DNA of 28,805 nucleotides from Candidatus Segatella mututuai (GTDB lineage Bacteria; Bacteroidota; Bacteroidia; Bacteroidales; Bacteroidaceae): positions 1 to 28,805 of the forward strand of contig DJOI01000024.1 in assembly GCA_002439605.1 (NCBI GenBank). The letters are read 5' to 3'. The notes below the pieces were generated by a model. It had not been told where the DNA came from. It worked only from the letters and a program-made list of their open reading frames with translations, and made no database searches. Position numbers and translations under genes: made by a program. Positions 1-7,774 of this stretch are shown here, one piece after another. Numbering within the stretch: position 1 is the first letter of the stretch; the number at the start of each line of letters is the position of its first letter.

Positions 1-51
1 TTAAAAAGTCTATTTTAATATTGCTGTAACATTTATACACTTTTTTTTCTT

Positions 52-59
52 TAATTTTG
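52..59 (+). promoter_or_regulatory. Putative -7 element for the TonB-dependent receptor gene
   Basis: TAATTTTG matches the Bacteroidetes -7 consensus TAnnTTTG. No TTTG lies 19-21 bases upstream, so the -33 half is weak or missing. Transcription would begin near 66, leaving a leader of about 60 nt before the start codon at 128. Confidence 0.4.
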
Positions 60-127
60 CAGCCGGAAAATAATGAGTGGGTTTATCCCAATATAATTAA
101 TTATTAATTTTTCTTTAATAAAAAGGT

Positions 128-3100
128 ATGCAAAAAAGATTGTATTTACTCGTTGCTTTGTTGGCGTTTTTTGTGTCAACAACAATGGCACAGATTACAA
201 CTTCTGGCGTTAGTGGTGTAGTTACCGCTAACGGTGAAAATGTCATCGGTGCGACAGTTACAGCGACCCATTTACCTACGGGAGCTGTTTATCGATCGGT
301 TACCAACGTTGCAGGTCGTTTTACTATTCAAGGTATGCGCGCTGGTGGTCCTTACAAGGTTGAGATTTCTTACGTTGGCTACAAACCAAAAGAAATCAAC
401 AATGTGACATTGAAGCTTGGAGAAATGGCAGATCTCTCCTCTCAGTTGGAAGAAGATGCACAAGCTTTGGGCGATGTGGTGGTTACAGGAAAACTCGGAC
501 TGAACGCAAGCAAAACGGGAGCTGCTGCCAGCTATAGTGCAAAGGATATTGCCGATATGCCTTCTATTAGCCATAGTATTGGTGATATTACACGTTTGAA
601 TCCGTTGGTGAGTGTATCTCAGTCGGGTGCTATGTCGTTTGCTGGCATCAACAATCGTTACAACAGTTTCCAGATTGATGGCGCAGTAAACAATGACGTT
701 TTTGGTCTTACCGCCAATGGTCAGAATGGTGGTCAGGCAGGTACTCAGCCAATCTCTACAGAGACTATCGACCAGTTACAGGTAAGTGTTGCTCCTTTTG
801 ATGTTCGTCAGTCTGGATTCACTGGTGGCTCTATCAATGCTATCACAAAGTCGGGTACCAACGAGTTCCATGGTTCGGTATATGGTAACTGGCTGAACAA
901 GGATTTGATTGGTTCTAAATATACTTTGAGAAATGGAAAGGACAGCCAGAAGTACAATGATGAGACAGACTATCGTTACGGTGTAACTTTTGGTGGTCCT
1001 ATCATCAAGGATAAGTTGTTCTTCTTTGCCAACTATGAGAAGTCCAACAAGGAGTATCCTAACAATTATGGTTATGGCTCTACTGCCTCGAAGTTGGGTG
1101 AAGAGGGCTTTAAAATAGCAGATCAGGTTCTTGACATTTTGAAGGAAAAGGGTTATCCTGAAACTTCTTACAACAATCCGAAGAATTATACGAAGAGTGA
1201 CAAGGCTGGCATCAAGCTTGATTGGAACATCAATGATAAGCACAAGGCTACCTTTGGATGGCGCATGGTAAATGCCAAGCAGTTAAACTCAAATAGTACT
1301 GCTGCATACCTCAATGCTTCCAACTATCAGTATGACTTCATTTCTAAGGCGAATACTTTCACTGCCGAGTTGAACAGCAATTTCAATGAGAAGATGAACA
1401 ACCAGTTCCAGGCTTCTTATGTACGTGTGAGAGACCATCGTGAGCCTTATGGAATAGCTCCGATGATTCAGATCAGTAATGTGGGCGATGGTACTCTCAG
1501 CTTAGGTACAGAGCGTTCTTCTACAGCCAACGCCCTGAATCAAGATGTTGTTTCGTTTACAGATAATTTCAACCTGTATCTTGGCAACCATACGTTGACT
1601 TTCGGTACACATGGAGAGTATTACAAGTTTAAGAATCTCTTTATCCAGGACAATTATGGAACATACTACTTCGACAATTTTGATGATTTCAAAATGTTTG
1701 CAAATGGTCAGACCACTGCGGCAAGCACTGACAAGGATGGCAAAACCACTTATTACAACACATTGAAACGGTATCGTTATAGTACAGCTAATGTAAGTGT
1801 CACAGGCGACCCACGTTGGGCTGCAGGATTCTCTGCTGGTCAGATTGGTTTCTATGCCCAGGACAAGTTTAATGTCACAAAGAACTTGGAACTTACCTAT
1901 GGCTTGCGCATGGATGTACCTTTGTTCTTCGATACTCCTACTGAGAATGCCGACTTCAACGCTTCTGCTGCCAAGCAAGGATGGAATGTTGTGACCAACC
2001 ACAAGTTGAGCAGCACGCCATTGTGGTCTCCACGTGTAGGTTTCCGTTGGAATGTAGAGAAAGAGCATGATGTAGTGCTTCGTGGTGGTGCAGGCATCTT
2101 CACAGGTCGTATTCCATTCGTTTGGTTGAGCAACAATTTCGCTAATACTGGTGTACAGACATCCGTGTATGATGTTAAAGCCACATCTGGAATGAAGGAA
2201 GGCGAGCAAAACACCGGCGACCTTTCCAATGTAACTTTGATTACTGATCCTTACAAGCAGAACGAAAACACAGACAAGCTGAAAGCAAGTGGCAGTCAGA
2301 CGGTCAATGTTTTCGCCGATGATTTCAAGTTTACTCAGAACTTGCGCCTTGACCTCGCCTTGGATTTCACATTGGCTGGTATTGACTTTACTCTTGAGGG
2401 TGTTTATTCCAAGAACTTGAACGACATCTACTATAAGGATTTGACTCGCGTTGCCGCAGGCAAGAGCCTGGGACAGACGTTCGAGAGTCTGTCTTTCGAC
2501 AACCGTCCTATGTTTAAGAAAATTTCCGATGCTTCTGACCCAAATTTGTCTAAGTTCGGGAATGTTTATATGCTGGATAACACAAGCAAAGGCTATAGTT
2601 ACAACTTGTCTCTGTCTGCAGTTAAACATTTCGACTTTGGTCTGGATGTGGCAGCATCTTATACCTATTCACGCTCAAAGTCTGTAAACTGCGGTACATC
2701 TTCAGTGGCACAGTCTAACTTCAACTACAACTATACATATCAGAATCCTAATGATCCAGAGCTTGGCTTCACTGCCTTCAATGTGCCTCACCAGATCAAG
2801 GTTTCTGCTTTCTATCACAAGGATTACGCAAAGCACTGGAACACTACGGTCGGACTTATCTACACAGGAAACTCTGGCTCACCATATAGCATCTATTATA
2901 ATGGCGATTTGAACGGTGATGGTTCCAATGGCAATGACTTGATGTTCATCCCAACCGATGCACAGATTGATAAAATGCAATTTTTGGCTAACAAGGACTA
3001 TACTTCCGAGCAGCAGAAGCAAAATTTCAAAGCGTGGATTGCCGGTGACAGTTATTTGAGCAAGCATCGTGGCGAGTACTACCAGCGTTATGCTGACAAC

Positions 3101-3391
3101 GAGCCTTTTGAGAGTCACTTTGACTTCCATCTTGCACAGACCTATAAGTTCAAGGTTGGTTCGCAGGTTCATTCAGTGGAATTGTCTTTTGATGTATTGA
3201 ACATCGGCAACATGTTCAATAAAAAATGGGGTCGCTATACATCTACAGGCGGTGCAACATATTATTCACCTGTTACTTACAAGGGCAATGGCCAGTTCCA
3301 GTTCTTGCATTCCGACAACTATGACATGCGTTCATACGACGATTATTACAGCCGCTGGCGTGGACAGATTGGCTTGAAATATACATTCTAA
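128..3391 (+). CDS. TonB-dependent receptor, Oar-like, with N-terminal carboxypeptidase-regulatory-like domain
   Basis: The 1087-residue product is an outer-membrane active transporter energised by TonB-ExbBD. A signal peptide covers residues 1-21 and ends TTMA before Gln22. A CarboxypepD_reg-like beta-sandwich follows (about 25-105, with GATVTATHLPTGAVYRS and GRFTIQG), then a plug domain (about 115-245, VVVTGK entry and QIDGAVNNDVFG). The rest is a large beta-barrel rich in alternating aromatic strands, ending in a terminal Phe (GLKYTF) as barrel-assembly substrates do. The length and the plug without a SusC signature suggest an Oar-like receptor rather than a SusC glycan importer, and no SusD partner is adjacent. 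The substrate cannot be read from sequence. The next gene is a secreted phosphodiesterase, so a phosphorylated or nucleotide ligand is possible but speculative. There is no clear Shine-Dalgarno, as is usual in this phylum. Confidence 0.93.
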   Translation: MQKRLYLLVALLAFFVSTTMAQITTSGVSGVVTANGENVIGATVTATHLPTGAVYRSVTNVAGRFTIQGMRAGGPYKVEISYVGYKPKEINNVTLKLGEMADLSSQLEEDAQALGDVVVTGKLGLNASKTGAAASYSAKDIADMPSISHSIGDITRLNPLVSVSQSGAMSFAGINNRYNSFQIDGAVNNDVFGLTANGQNGGQAGTQPISTETIDQLQVSVAPFDVRQSGFTGGSINAITKSGTNEFHGSVYGNWLNKDLIGSKYTLRNGKDSQKYNDETDYRYGVTFGGPIIKDKLFFFANYEKSNKEYPNNYGYGSTASKLGEEGFKIADQVLDILKEKGYPETSYNNPKNYTKSDKAGIKLDWNINDKHKATFGWRMVNAKQLNSNSTAAYLNASNYQYDFISKANTFTAELNSNFNEKMNNQFQASYVRVRDHREPYGIAPMIQISNVGDGTLSLGTERSSTANALNQDVVSFTDNFNLYLGNHTLTFGTHGEYYKFKNLFIQDNYGTYYFDNFDDFKMFANGQTTAASTDKDGKTTYYNTLKRYRYSTANVSVTGDPRWAAGFSAGQIGFYAQDKFNVTKNLELTYGLRMDVPLFFDTPTENADFNASAAKQGWNVVTNHKLSSTPLWSPRVGFRWNVEKEHDVVLRGGAGIFTGRIPFVWLSNNFANTGVQTSVYDVKATSGMKEGEQNTGDLSNVTLITDPYKQNENTDKLKASGSQTVNVFADDFKFTQNLRLDLALDFTLAGIDFTLEGVYSKNLNDIYYKDLTRVAAGKSLGQTFESLSFDNRPMFKKISDASDPNLSKFGNVYMLDNTSKGYSYNLSLSAVKHFDFGLDVAASYTYSRSKSVNCGTSSVAQSNFNYNYTYQNPNDPELGFTAFNVPHQIKVSAFYHKDYAKHWNTTVGLIYTGNSGSPYSIYYNGDLNGDGSNGNDLMFIPTDAQIDKMQFLANKDYTSEQQKQNFKAWIAGDSYLSKHRGEYYQRYADNEPFESHFDFHLAQTYKFKVGSQVHSVELSFDVLNIGNMFNKKWGRYTSTGGATYYSPVTYKGNGQFQFLHSDNYDMRSYDDYYSRWRGQIGLKYTF

Positions 3392-3412
3392 AAACAAATA
3401 TGATCCAATAAG

Positions 3413-3463
3413 AAGGGGGATATGCTTTCCTACAAGTGGTGGCATGTCTCCTTTTGGGTTTTA
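3413..3463 (+). terminator. Candidate rho-independent terminator after the TonB receptor gene
   Basis: Bases 3413-3425 can pair with 3442-3454 as a 13-bp stem including G:U pairs, with a 16-nt loop, followed by TTTTGGGTTTT. It lies 22 bases after the stop codon at 3391. The purine-rich 5' arm (AAGGGGGATATG) mimics a Shine-Dalgarno followed by ATG at 3422, but pairing suggests it is a stem. Confidence 0.6.
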
Positions 3464-3478
3464 ATATTCTTTTCTTTT

Positions 3479-4669
3479 ATGAAAAAAATCATATTTTCCA
3501 TTTGCTTGTTCCTATTCCAAGTTGCTTTAGCAACTGCCCAGGAGCATCGTACTATCATCATTTCGTTGGATGGTTGTCGTTGGGATTATCCGGAGATGTA
3601 TGACACTCCTTTTCTCGATCATTTGGCAGAGGTGGGAGTGAAGGCAGTGATGCAACCTTCTTTCCCATCGGTAACATTTCCCAACCATTATACTTTGGCC
3701 ACAGGTTTGGTGCCTGACCACCACGGCATCATAGCAAACAGCTTCTTGGATGTAAAAAGTGGTTTGGTATTTAGCTTGGGCAACAAGAAAACTAAGCAAG
3801 ATCCTCGCTTTTGGGGTGGCGAACCTATATGGATAACAGCCAAGCACCAAGGAAAGCGTGTGGGTGTCGTTTATTGGCCTGGTTCTGATGTGGCCATTCA
3901 GGGTGTTTACCCAGATATCTATTACGACTATGAGAAAAAGCCTCTGCTTACCTATGTGGAGCGCATCGCGGAGATAGAGCGTATGCTCAAGATGCCAGAA
4001 GACAAACGCCCTCAATTGATAATGGTTTATTTCGACGAGCCCGACCATTCTGGCCATACATTCGGTCCAGAGAGCAAGCAGACTCGTATGCAGGTGGAGA
4101 CTCTTGATTGTCTCCTTGGGCAGTTGTGGAATGACATACAGCATATGCCAGATGGCAAGAATGTCAATCTCATCATTACTGCAGACCATGGAATGGCTCG
4201 CAACTCCAACGAGCGAATCATAAATCTGGCAAATTACCTCGACAAATCTTTGTATAAGGATATCGTCAATGGCTTCCCTACGATGATTTATCCAAATAAG
4301 GGGTGTGCAGGCAAGATATTGAAAGCTTTGTCGAAGGTACCTCATATCCGTGCTTGGAGAAAGGGCGAGATGCCAGCTTACCTCAATTATGGTACTAACA
4401 AAAATATCGCAGAGATAGTTGTGTCTTCCGACATTGGATGGGTAATCAGTGACAAAGATAAGGTTCTTGCGGGCAACCATGGCTTTGATCCTACCTATGG
4501 TGATATGCATGTCGTTTTCCGTGCGGCTGGTCCTGATTTCAAGCAGGGGTATGTCAAGACGCAAACATTCAAGAATGTTGATGTCTACCCTTTGTTGAAT
4601 CATCTGATAGGAACTACGCCTTCTAAAAATGATGGAAACTTGAGTGACATTTCTGATTTGTTAAGATAG
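3479..4669 (+). CDS. Secreted ectonucleotide pyrophosphatase/phosphodiesterase (NPP, alkaline phosphatase superfamily)
   Basis: The 396-residue enzyme belongs to the type I phosphodiesterase/nucleotide pyrophosphatase family, which hydrolyses phosphodiester or pyrophosphate bonds using two metal ions. I chose ATG 3479 because it opens directly on a signal peptide (MKKIIFSICLFLFQVALATA). The upstream in-frame ATG at 3422 lies inside a probable terminator hairpin. Visible motifs are metal Asp31 in SLDGCRWD, nucleophile Thr66 in SVTFPNHYTL with Asn69, DEPDHSGHTFGP, ITADHGM, and the late GNHGFDP metal histidine. The protein is probably periplasmic or surface-exposed. The gene sits 87 bases after the TonB receptor in the same direction, and I see no promoter of its own, so it may depend on readthrough. 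The true substrate (nucleotide, lipid or phosphonate ester) is not determinable here. Confidence 0.9.
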   Translation: MKKIIFSICLFLFQVALATAQEHRTIIISLDGCRWDYPEMYDTPFLDHLAEVGVKAVMQPSFPSVTFPNHYTLATGLVPDHHGIIANSFLDVKSGLVFSLGNKKTKQDPRFWGGEPIWITAKHQGKRVGVVYWPGSDVAIQGVYPDIYYDYEKKPLLTYVERIAEIERMLKMPEDKRPQLIMVYFDEPDHSGHTFGPESKQTRMQVETLDCLLGQLWNDIQHMPDGKNVNLIITADHGMARNSNERIINLANYLDKSLYKDIVNGFPTMIYPNKGCAGKILKALSKVPHIRAWRKGEMPAYLNYGTNKNIAEIVVSSDIGWVISDKDKVLAGNHGFDPTYGDMHVVFRAAGPDFKQGYVKTQTFKNVDVYPLLNHLIGTTPSKNDGNLSDISDLLR

Positions 4670-4676
4670 TAAGAGT

Positions 4677-4719
4677 AATGCAGCTCTCAAGCATGGTTTT
4701 GCAGGGAGCTGCATTTTTC
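4677..4719 (+). terminator. Strong rho-independent terminator after the NPP phosphodiesterase gene
   Basis: A 12-bp stem pairs 4677-4688 with 4704-4715 (AATGCAGCTC against GAGCTGCATT, then two closing pairs) and runs straight into TTTTTC. It starts 8 bases after the stop codon. Confidence 0.88.
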
Positions 4720-5163
4720 TATGCAGGTTGTTTTTAAGTGTCAACTTGCCCTTTGCCCAAATACGGCGGTGGCGTTTGGGCACTTGTTGCCCAACGGGTG
4801 GGCAATGGATGACCAGTGCTTGTTCTGTCGATGACCAACGCGTGTTCACAGGATGCCCATCGCGTGTTCATGGTGTGGACAACGGTTGGCTTATAAACTA
4901 TAAAGATAGACACTATCAGTTTGCTGCAACTATAATAGTAGACACCTTCTTTGAACTTGAACTGTTTTAATGGACACAACTTTGCGAGTTGTACTATTAA
5001 AGTAGTCAATCTCACCACTGGATTCACAGGAACATGGACTTGCTCTTTTGGTATAGTGGGGAGTCCCCTCGATGGGGTTCTGCTATTGGGTTACTGGCAT
5101 GCGCCATCACCCGAACTTGTCTTTTGGTTCTGCAAAGTGAGAGACTCGTGAAGTCAAAGGAAG
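4720..5163. other. Non-coding segment between convergent genes
   Basis: About 440 bases without a supportable gene lie between the NPP and DUF6078 genes, which converge. The segment holds the 22-bp tandem repeat (4786-4873), a CCCC-TCGAT-GGGG hairpin near 5073-5085, two near-identical copies of ACTTGCTCTTTTGGT (5038-5052, and 5115-5128 with one base missing), and a copy of TCGTGAAGTCAA at 5146-5157 that recurs at 5172-5183. Short open frames exist in several phases but overlap the repeats and have no recognisable product. This could be decayed mobile or repeat DNA, though no transposase remnant was recognised. Confidence 0.6.
4786..4873. repeat. Degenerate 22-bp tandem repeat, four units
   Basis: Units lie at 4786-4807, 4808-4829, 4830-4851 and 4852-4873. 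The third (GATGACCAACGCGTGTTCACAG) differs only modestly from the second and fourth; the first matches the fourth at about 15 of 22 positions. A fifth, very worn unit may follow at 4874-4895. The first unit contains a perfect hairpin, TTGCCCA-ACGGG-TGGGCAA (4787-4805). The core is GATGnCCAnCGCGTGTTC. Confidence 0.75.
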
Positions 5164-5619
5164 TTAGAGTTTCGTGAAGTCAATCTCGTCGGAGAAGTAT
5201 TCGAAATCCACATCTTTGTATCCGAATCGGGCGAAGGTTTGCTTGATGTGCTCCTGTTGTTCCGGCAAGAGCTTCAGCTGCCCCAGTTTGTAGCGGTAGT
5301 ATTGTCCATTGCTGCCCAGGTAGCCTCTCAACTCGGAACGTAGCTTGGGTGCGTCCTTCACCTTGACCTCGGCGAAGAGCTTGTCGAATCCCCACGCCAT
5401 TTTTACAATACGCAACTGTGCGAAGAATTCGCACTTGCCGTCTTTCAATGCATTGGGAAAAATGGCATGACCTTGCTGCACGTTGTCTCCCTTGTAGAGT
5501 CCGGCGAGATAGTGTATACATTCGTCTTTCATCGGGCATGTTTCGGTGAAGCAGTAGCTGATTACACTGGGAACGTTGCCATATTCAAAAGCCTTTTTCA
5601 ATAATTCTTTCTTGTCCAT
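5164..5619 (-). CDS. DUF6078 family protein
   Basis: The 151-residue protein has no known function. It matches my memory of the Bacteroidales DUF6078 family: an N-terminal cysteine cluster (Cys23, Cys28, Cys34, and Cys63 in KDGKCEFF) and a conserved C-terminal half with YYRYKLGQLKLLPEQQ then a helix and an acidic tail. The four cysteines could bind zinc or an iron-sulfur cluster; that is inference. There is no signal peptide or membrane segment, so it is probably cytoplasmic. It is transcribed alone: a terminator lies upstream at 5726-5756 and the NPP gene converges on it. No promoter matching the phylum consensus was found in the 106 bases between. Its last codons are partly repeated just beyond the stop. 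Confidence 0.8.
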   Translation of the reverse strand: MDKKELLKKAFEYGNVPSVISYCFTETCPMKDECIHYLAGLYKGDNVQQGHAIFPNALKDGKCEFFAQLRIVKMAWGFDKLFAEVKVKDAPKLRSELRGYLGSNGQYYRYKLGQLKLLPEQQEHIKQTFARFGYKDVDFEYFSDEIDFTKL

Positions 5620-5725
5620 GTATTATGGTTATAAAAGTTGAACTTATTATCTTTATTTACAACGCAGAAAACGTGATGATATTGTGCGAAATAAGATGAG
5701 CGTATATGAGGGGATAAAAAATAAT

Positions 5726-5756
5726 CTCCATAGCTCCACAGATGGGAGCTATGGAG
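5726..5756 (-). terminator. Rho-independent terminator for the GGGtGRT operon
   Basis: A perfect 12-bp inverted repeat (CTCCATAGCTCC / GGAGCTATGGAG) with a 7-nt loop lies 55 bases past the GGGtGRT stop. On the minus strand it is followed by ATTATTTTTTA, a good U-tract. The plus side is also T-rich, but no plus-strand gene reads into it. Confidence 0.88.
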
Positions 5757-5810
5757 AAATATGATTTTTTTGTGAATGCTTTTTCTCTAAGCTTTTTCAC
5801 AAAAAGTGGA

Positions 5811-6824
5811 TTACTTCTTGTTCAATGCCAAGTCGACAGCTACGGCGATAGCTACAGTAGCACCTACCATTGGGTTGTTACCCATGCCGAGGTAACCCAT
5901 CATCTCTACGTGGGCAGGAACAGAAGAAGAACCTGCGAACTGAGCGTCGGAGTGCATACGACCCATGGTGTCTGTCATACCGTAAGAAGCAGGACCAGCA
6001 GCCATGTTGTCTGGGTGCAATGTACGGCCAGTACCACCACCAGAAGCTACAGAGAAGTATGGCTTGCCAGCAGCCAGACGCTCCTTTTTGTATGTACCAG
6101 CTACAGGGTGCTGGAAACGAGTGGGGTTGGTAGAGTTACCCGTGATGGAAACATCAACATTCTCCTTCCAAAGGATGGCAACACCCTCACGTACATCATC
6201 GGCACCATAGCACTTAACCTTGGCACGAGGACCGTCAGAGTAAGCTATCTCACGAACAACCTTCAACTCACTTGTGTAGTAGTCGAACTTGGTCTGTACG
6301 TATGTGAAGCCATTGATACGGCTGATGATCTGAGCGGCATCCTTGCCAAGACCGTTCAAGATAACACGCAAAGGCTTTACACGTACCTTGTTAGCCATCT
6401 CGGCAATCTTGATAGCACCCTCGGCAGCAGCGAATGACTCGTGACCTGCCAAGAAGGCGAAGCATTCAGTCTCCTCACGGAGCAAACGAGCTGCCAAGTT
6501 ACCATGGCCGAGACCTACCTTACGGTCGTCGGCTACAGAACCAGGGATACAGAAGCTCTGAAGACCGATACCGATAGCCTCGGCAGCGTCAGCAGCACTC
6601 TTTACCCCCTTCTTGATAGCGATGGCAGCACCAGCTACATACGCCCACTTAGCGTTCTCGAAGCAGATACGCTGAGTGTCTTCACACATCTGATAAGGAT
6701 CAACACCTGCGTCCTCGCAGATTTGATTAGCCTCTTCCAAGCTCTTGATACCGTTAGCATTAAGAGCAGCAAGAACTTGCTTCTCGCGACGTTCCTGACT
6801 TTCGTAACTTACTTTTCTAATCAT
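5811..6824 (-). CDS. GGGtGRT family protein
   Basis: The 337-residue protein carries the motif that names its family, GGGTGRT at about residues 262-268, followed by LHPDNMAAGPASYGMTDTMGR. The biochemical function is not established as far as I know. The glycine-rich C-terminal half (also GYLGMGNNPMVGATVAIAVA) suggests a nucleotide or cofactor loop, which is inference. The N-terminal ~110 residues are helical. There is no signal peptide. It lies 15 bases downstream of the NifU-like scaffold gene and shares its promoter. These two genes commonly occur together in anaerobes, implying a joint role, perhaps in Fe-S or metal cofactor handling. A strong terminator follows the pair. Confidence 0.9.
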   Translation of the reverse strand: MIRKVSYESQERREKQVLAALNANGIKSLEEANQICEDAGVDPYQMCEDTQRICFENAKWAYVAGAAIAIKKGVKSAADAAEAIGIGLQSFCIPGSVADDRKVGLGHGNLAARLLREETECFAFLAGHESFAAAEGAIKIAEMANKVRVKPLRVILNGLGKDAAQIISRINGFTYVQTKFDYYTSELKVVREIAYSDGPRAKVKCYGADDVREGVAILWKENVDVSITGNSTNPTRFQHPVAGTYKKERLAAGKPYFSVASGGGTGRTLHPDNMAAGPASYGMTDTMGRMHSDAQFAGSSSVPAHVEMMGYLGMGNNPMVGATVAIAVAVDLALNKK

Positions 6825-6839
6825 ATCTGTATCTCCTTA

Positions 6840-7541
6840 TTATTCTTTACGTGGATCAATTGATTTAACAGCACCCTGCTCGGCAGTTGTACGACCGTAG
6901 CAACCTGTGAACTTCTTGACAGCCTCGTTGGCGTCCATACCGTTCTTGATTGCCTCCATCATCTTGCCGAGGTGAACATACTCATAACCACAAACCTGGT
7001 TGTCCTTATCCAAGAACTGTTTTGTGATGTAACCCTCTGTCAACTCAAGGTAACGTGTACCCTTGGCTACTGTACCGTAGAGAGTACCTGTCTGTGAACG
7101 AAGGCCCTTGCCCAAGTCCTCAAGGCCAGCACCGATAACGAGACCGCCCTCGGAGAAAGCACTCTGGCTACGACCATAAACGATCTGGAGGAAGAGCTCG
7201 CGCATAGCGGTGTTGATAGCATCACATACGAGGTCGGTGTTCAATGCCTCAAGGATAGTCTTGCCTGGGAGAATCTCAGAAGCCATGGCAGCTGAGTGGG
7301 TCATACCAGTACAACCGATAGTCTCAACAAGAGCCTCCTGGATCACACCATCCTTGATGTTCAAGGAAAGCTTACAAGCACCCTGCTGAGGAGCACACCA
7401 ACCCACACCGTGAGTATAACCAGAGATGTCCTTGATCTCTTTAGCCTGAATCCATTTTCCCTCTTCAGGAATTGGAGCTGGTCCGTGGTTAGGACCCTTA
7501 GCGACAACGCACATGTTGTCTACTTCTTTAGAATAGATCAT
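6840..7541 (-). CDS. NifU-like iron-sulfur cluster assembly scaffold protein (GGGtGRT partner)
   Basis: The 233-residue protein resembles the NifU/IscU N-terminal scaffold fold. Candidate ligands are Cys49 and Cys56 (GWCAPQQGAC), Cys77 (ETIGCTGMTHSAAM, the position equivalent to a conserved IscU cysteine), and a C-terminal Cys in FTGCYGRTTAEQG. It is longer than IscU (about 130 residues) and has an insertion with GLRSQTGTLYGT. I chose ATG 7541 (MIYSKEVDN); the open frame extends upstream to 7637 through A/T-rich sequence that includes the promoter -7 region. An internal Met10 is an alternative start. Whether it truly carries a cluster, and for which target, is unknown. It is the first gene of the operon with GGGtGRT. 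Confidence 0.82.
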   Translation of the reverse strand: MIYSKEVDNMCVVAKGPNHGPAPIPEEGKWIQAKEIKDISGYTHGVGWCAPQQGACKLSLNIKDGVIQEALVETIGCTGMTHSAAMASEILPGKTILEALNTDLVCDAINTAMRELFLQIVYGRSQSAFSEGGLVIGAGLEDLGKGLRSQTGTLYGTVAKGTRYLELTEGYITKQFLDKDNQVCGYEYVHLGKMMEAIKNGMDANEAVKKFTGCYGRTTAEQGAVKSIDPRKE

Positions 7542-7634
7542 ATTCGCTAATTTTTTGTATTTGTATATAAAATGTTTGAATACATTCAATATAACGTAAT
7601 GGAATGTTTGACATAAGATACAAAATTCCGACCA

Positions 7635-7666
7635 CAAAAGTACGATTTTTTTATGAAAAGTGGAAA
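7635..7666 (-). promoter_or_regulatory. Promoter for the NifU-like/GGGtGRT operon
   Basis: On the minus strand, TACTTTTG (7635-7642) is an exact TAnnTTTG -7 element. A near-consensus TTTC (7663-7666) sits 20 bases upstream. The predicted start is near 7628, about 87 nt before the ATG at 7541. Confidence 0.5.
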
Positions 7667-7712
7667 AATATATATTCTTTTTAACTCTTTAAACTCATTT
7701 TTTCGGATTTTC

Positions 7713-7743
7713 TTTGGTTTGTGCTCTTTTTGGTGTATCTTTG
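7713..7743 (+). promoter_or_regulatory. Promoter for the DMP19-like gene
   Basis: TTTG (7713-7716), a 19-base spacer and TATCTTTG (7736-7743) form an exact Bacteroidetes primary-sigma promoter. The predicted start near 7750 leaves a leader of about 25 nt. It diverges from the NifU-like operon promoter. Confidence 0.82.
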
Positions 7744-7774
7744 CAAACTGAAAATTGCATTTTTTAATGATTAT

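Noticed and set aside
1502..2629. Long antisense frame within the TonB receptor gene
   Set aside because: Fully contained opposite a well-supported coding sequence; a reading-frame shadow.
3422..3478. Extended N-terminus of the phosphodiesterase starting at ATG 3422
   Set aside because: The apparent Shine-Dalgarno and ATG lie inside a probable terminator stem, and the later ATG opens on a clean signal peptide.
3527..4603. Long antisense frame within the phosphodiesterase gene
   Set aside because: It mirrors the sense gene over its whole length and has no recognisable domains.
4728..5151. Open frames in the NPP-DUF6078 spacer
   Set aside because: They run through the 22-bp repeats in several phases, with no recognised homology and no promoter.
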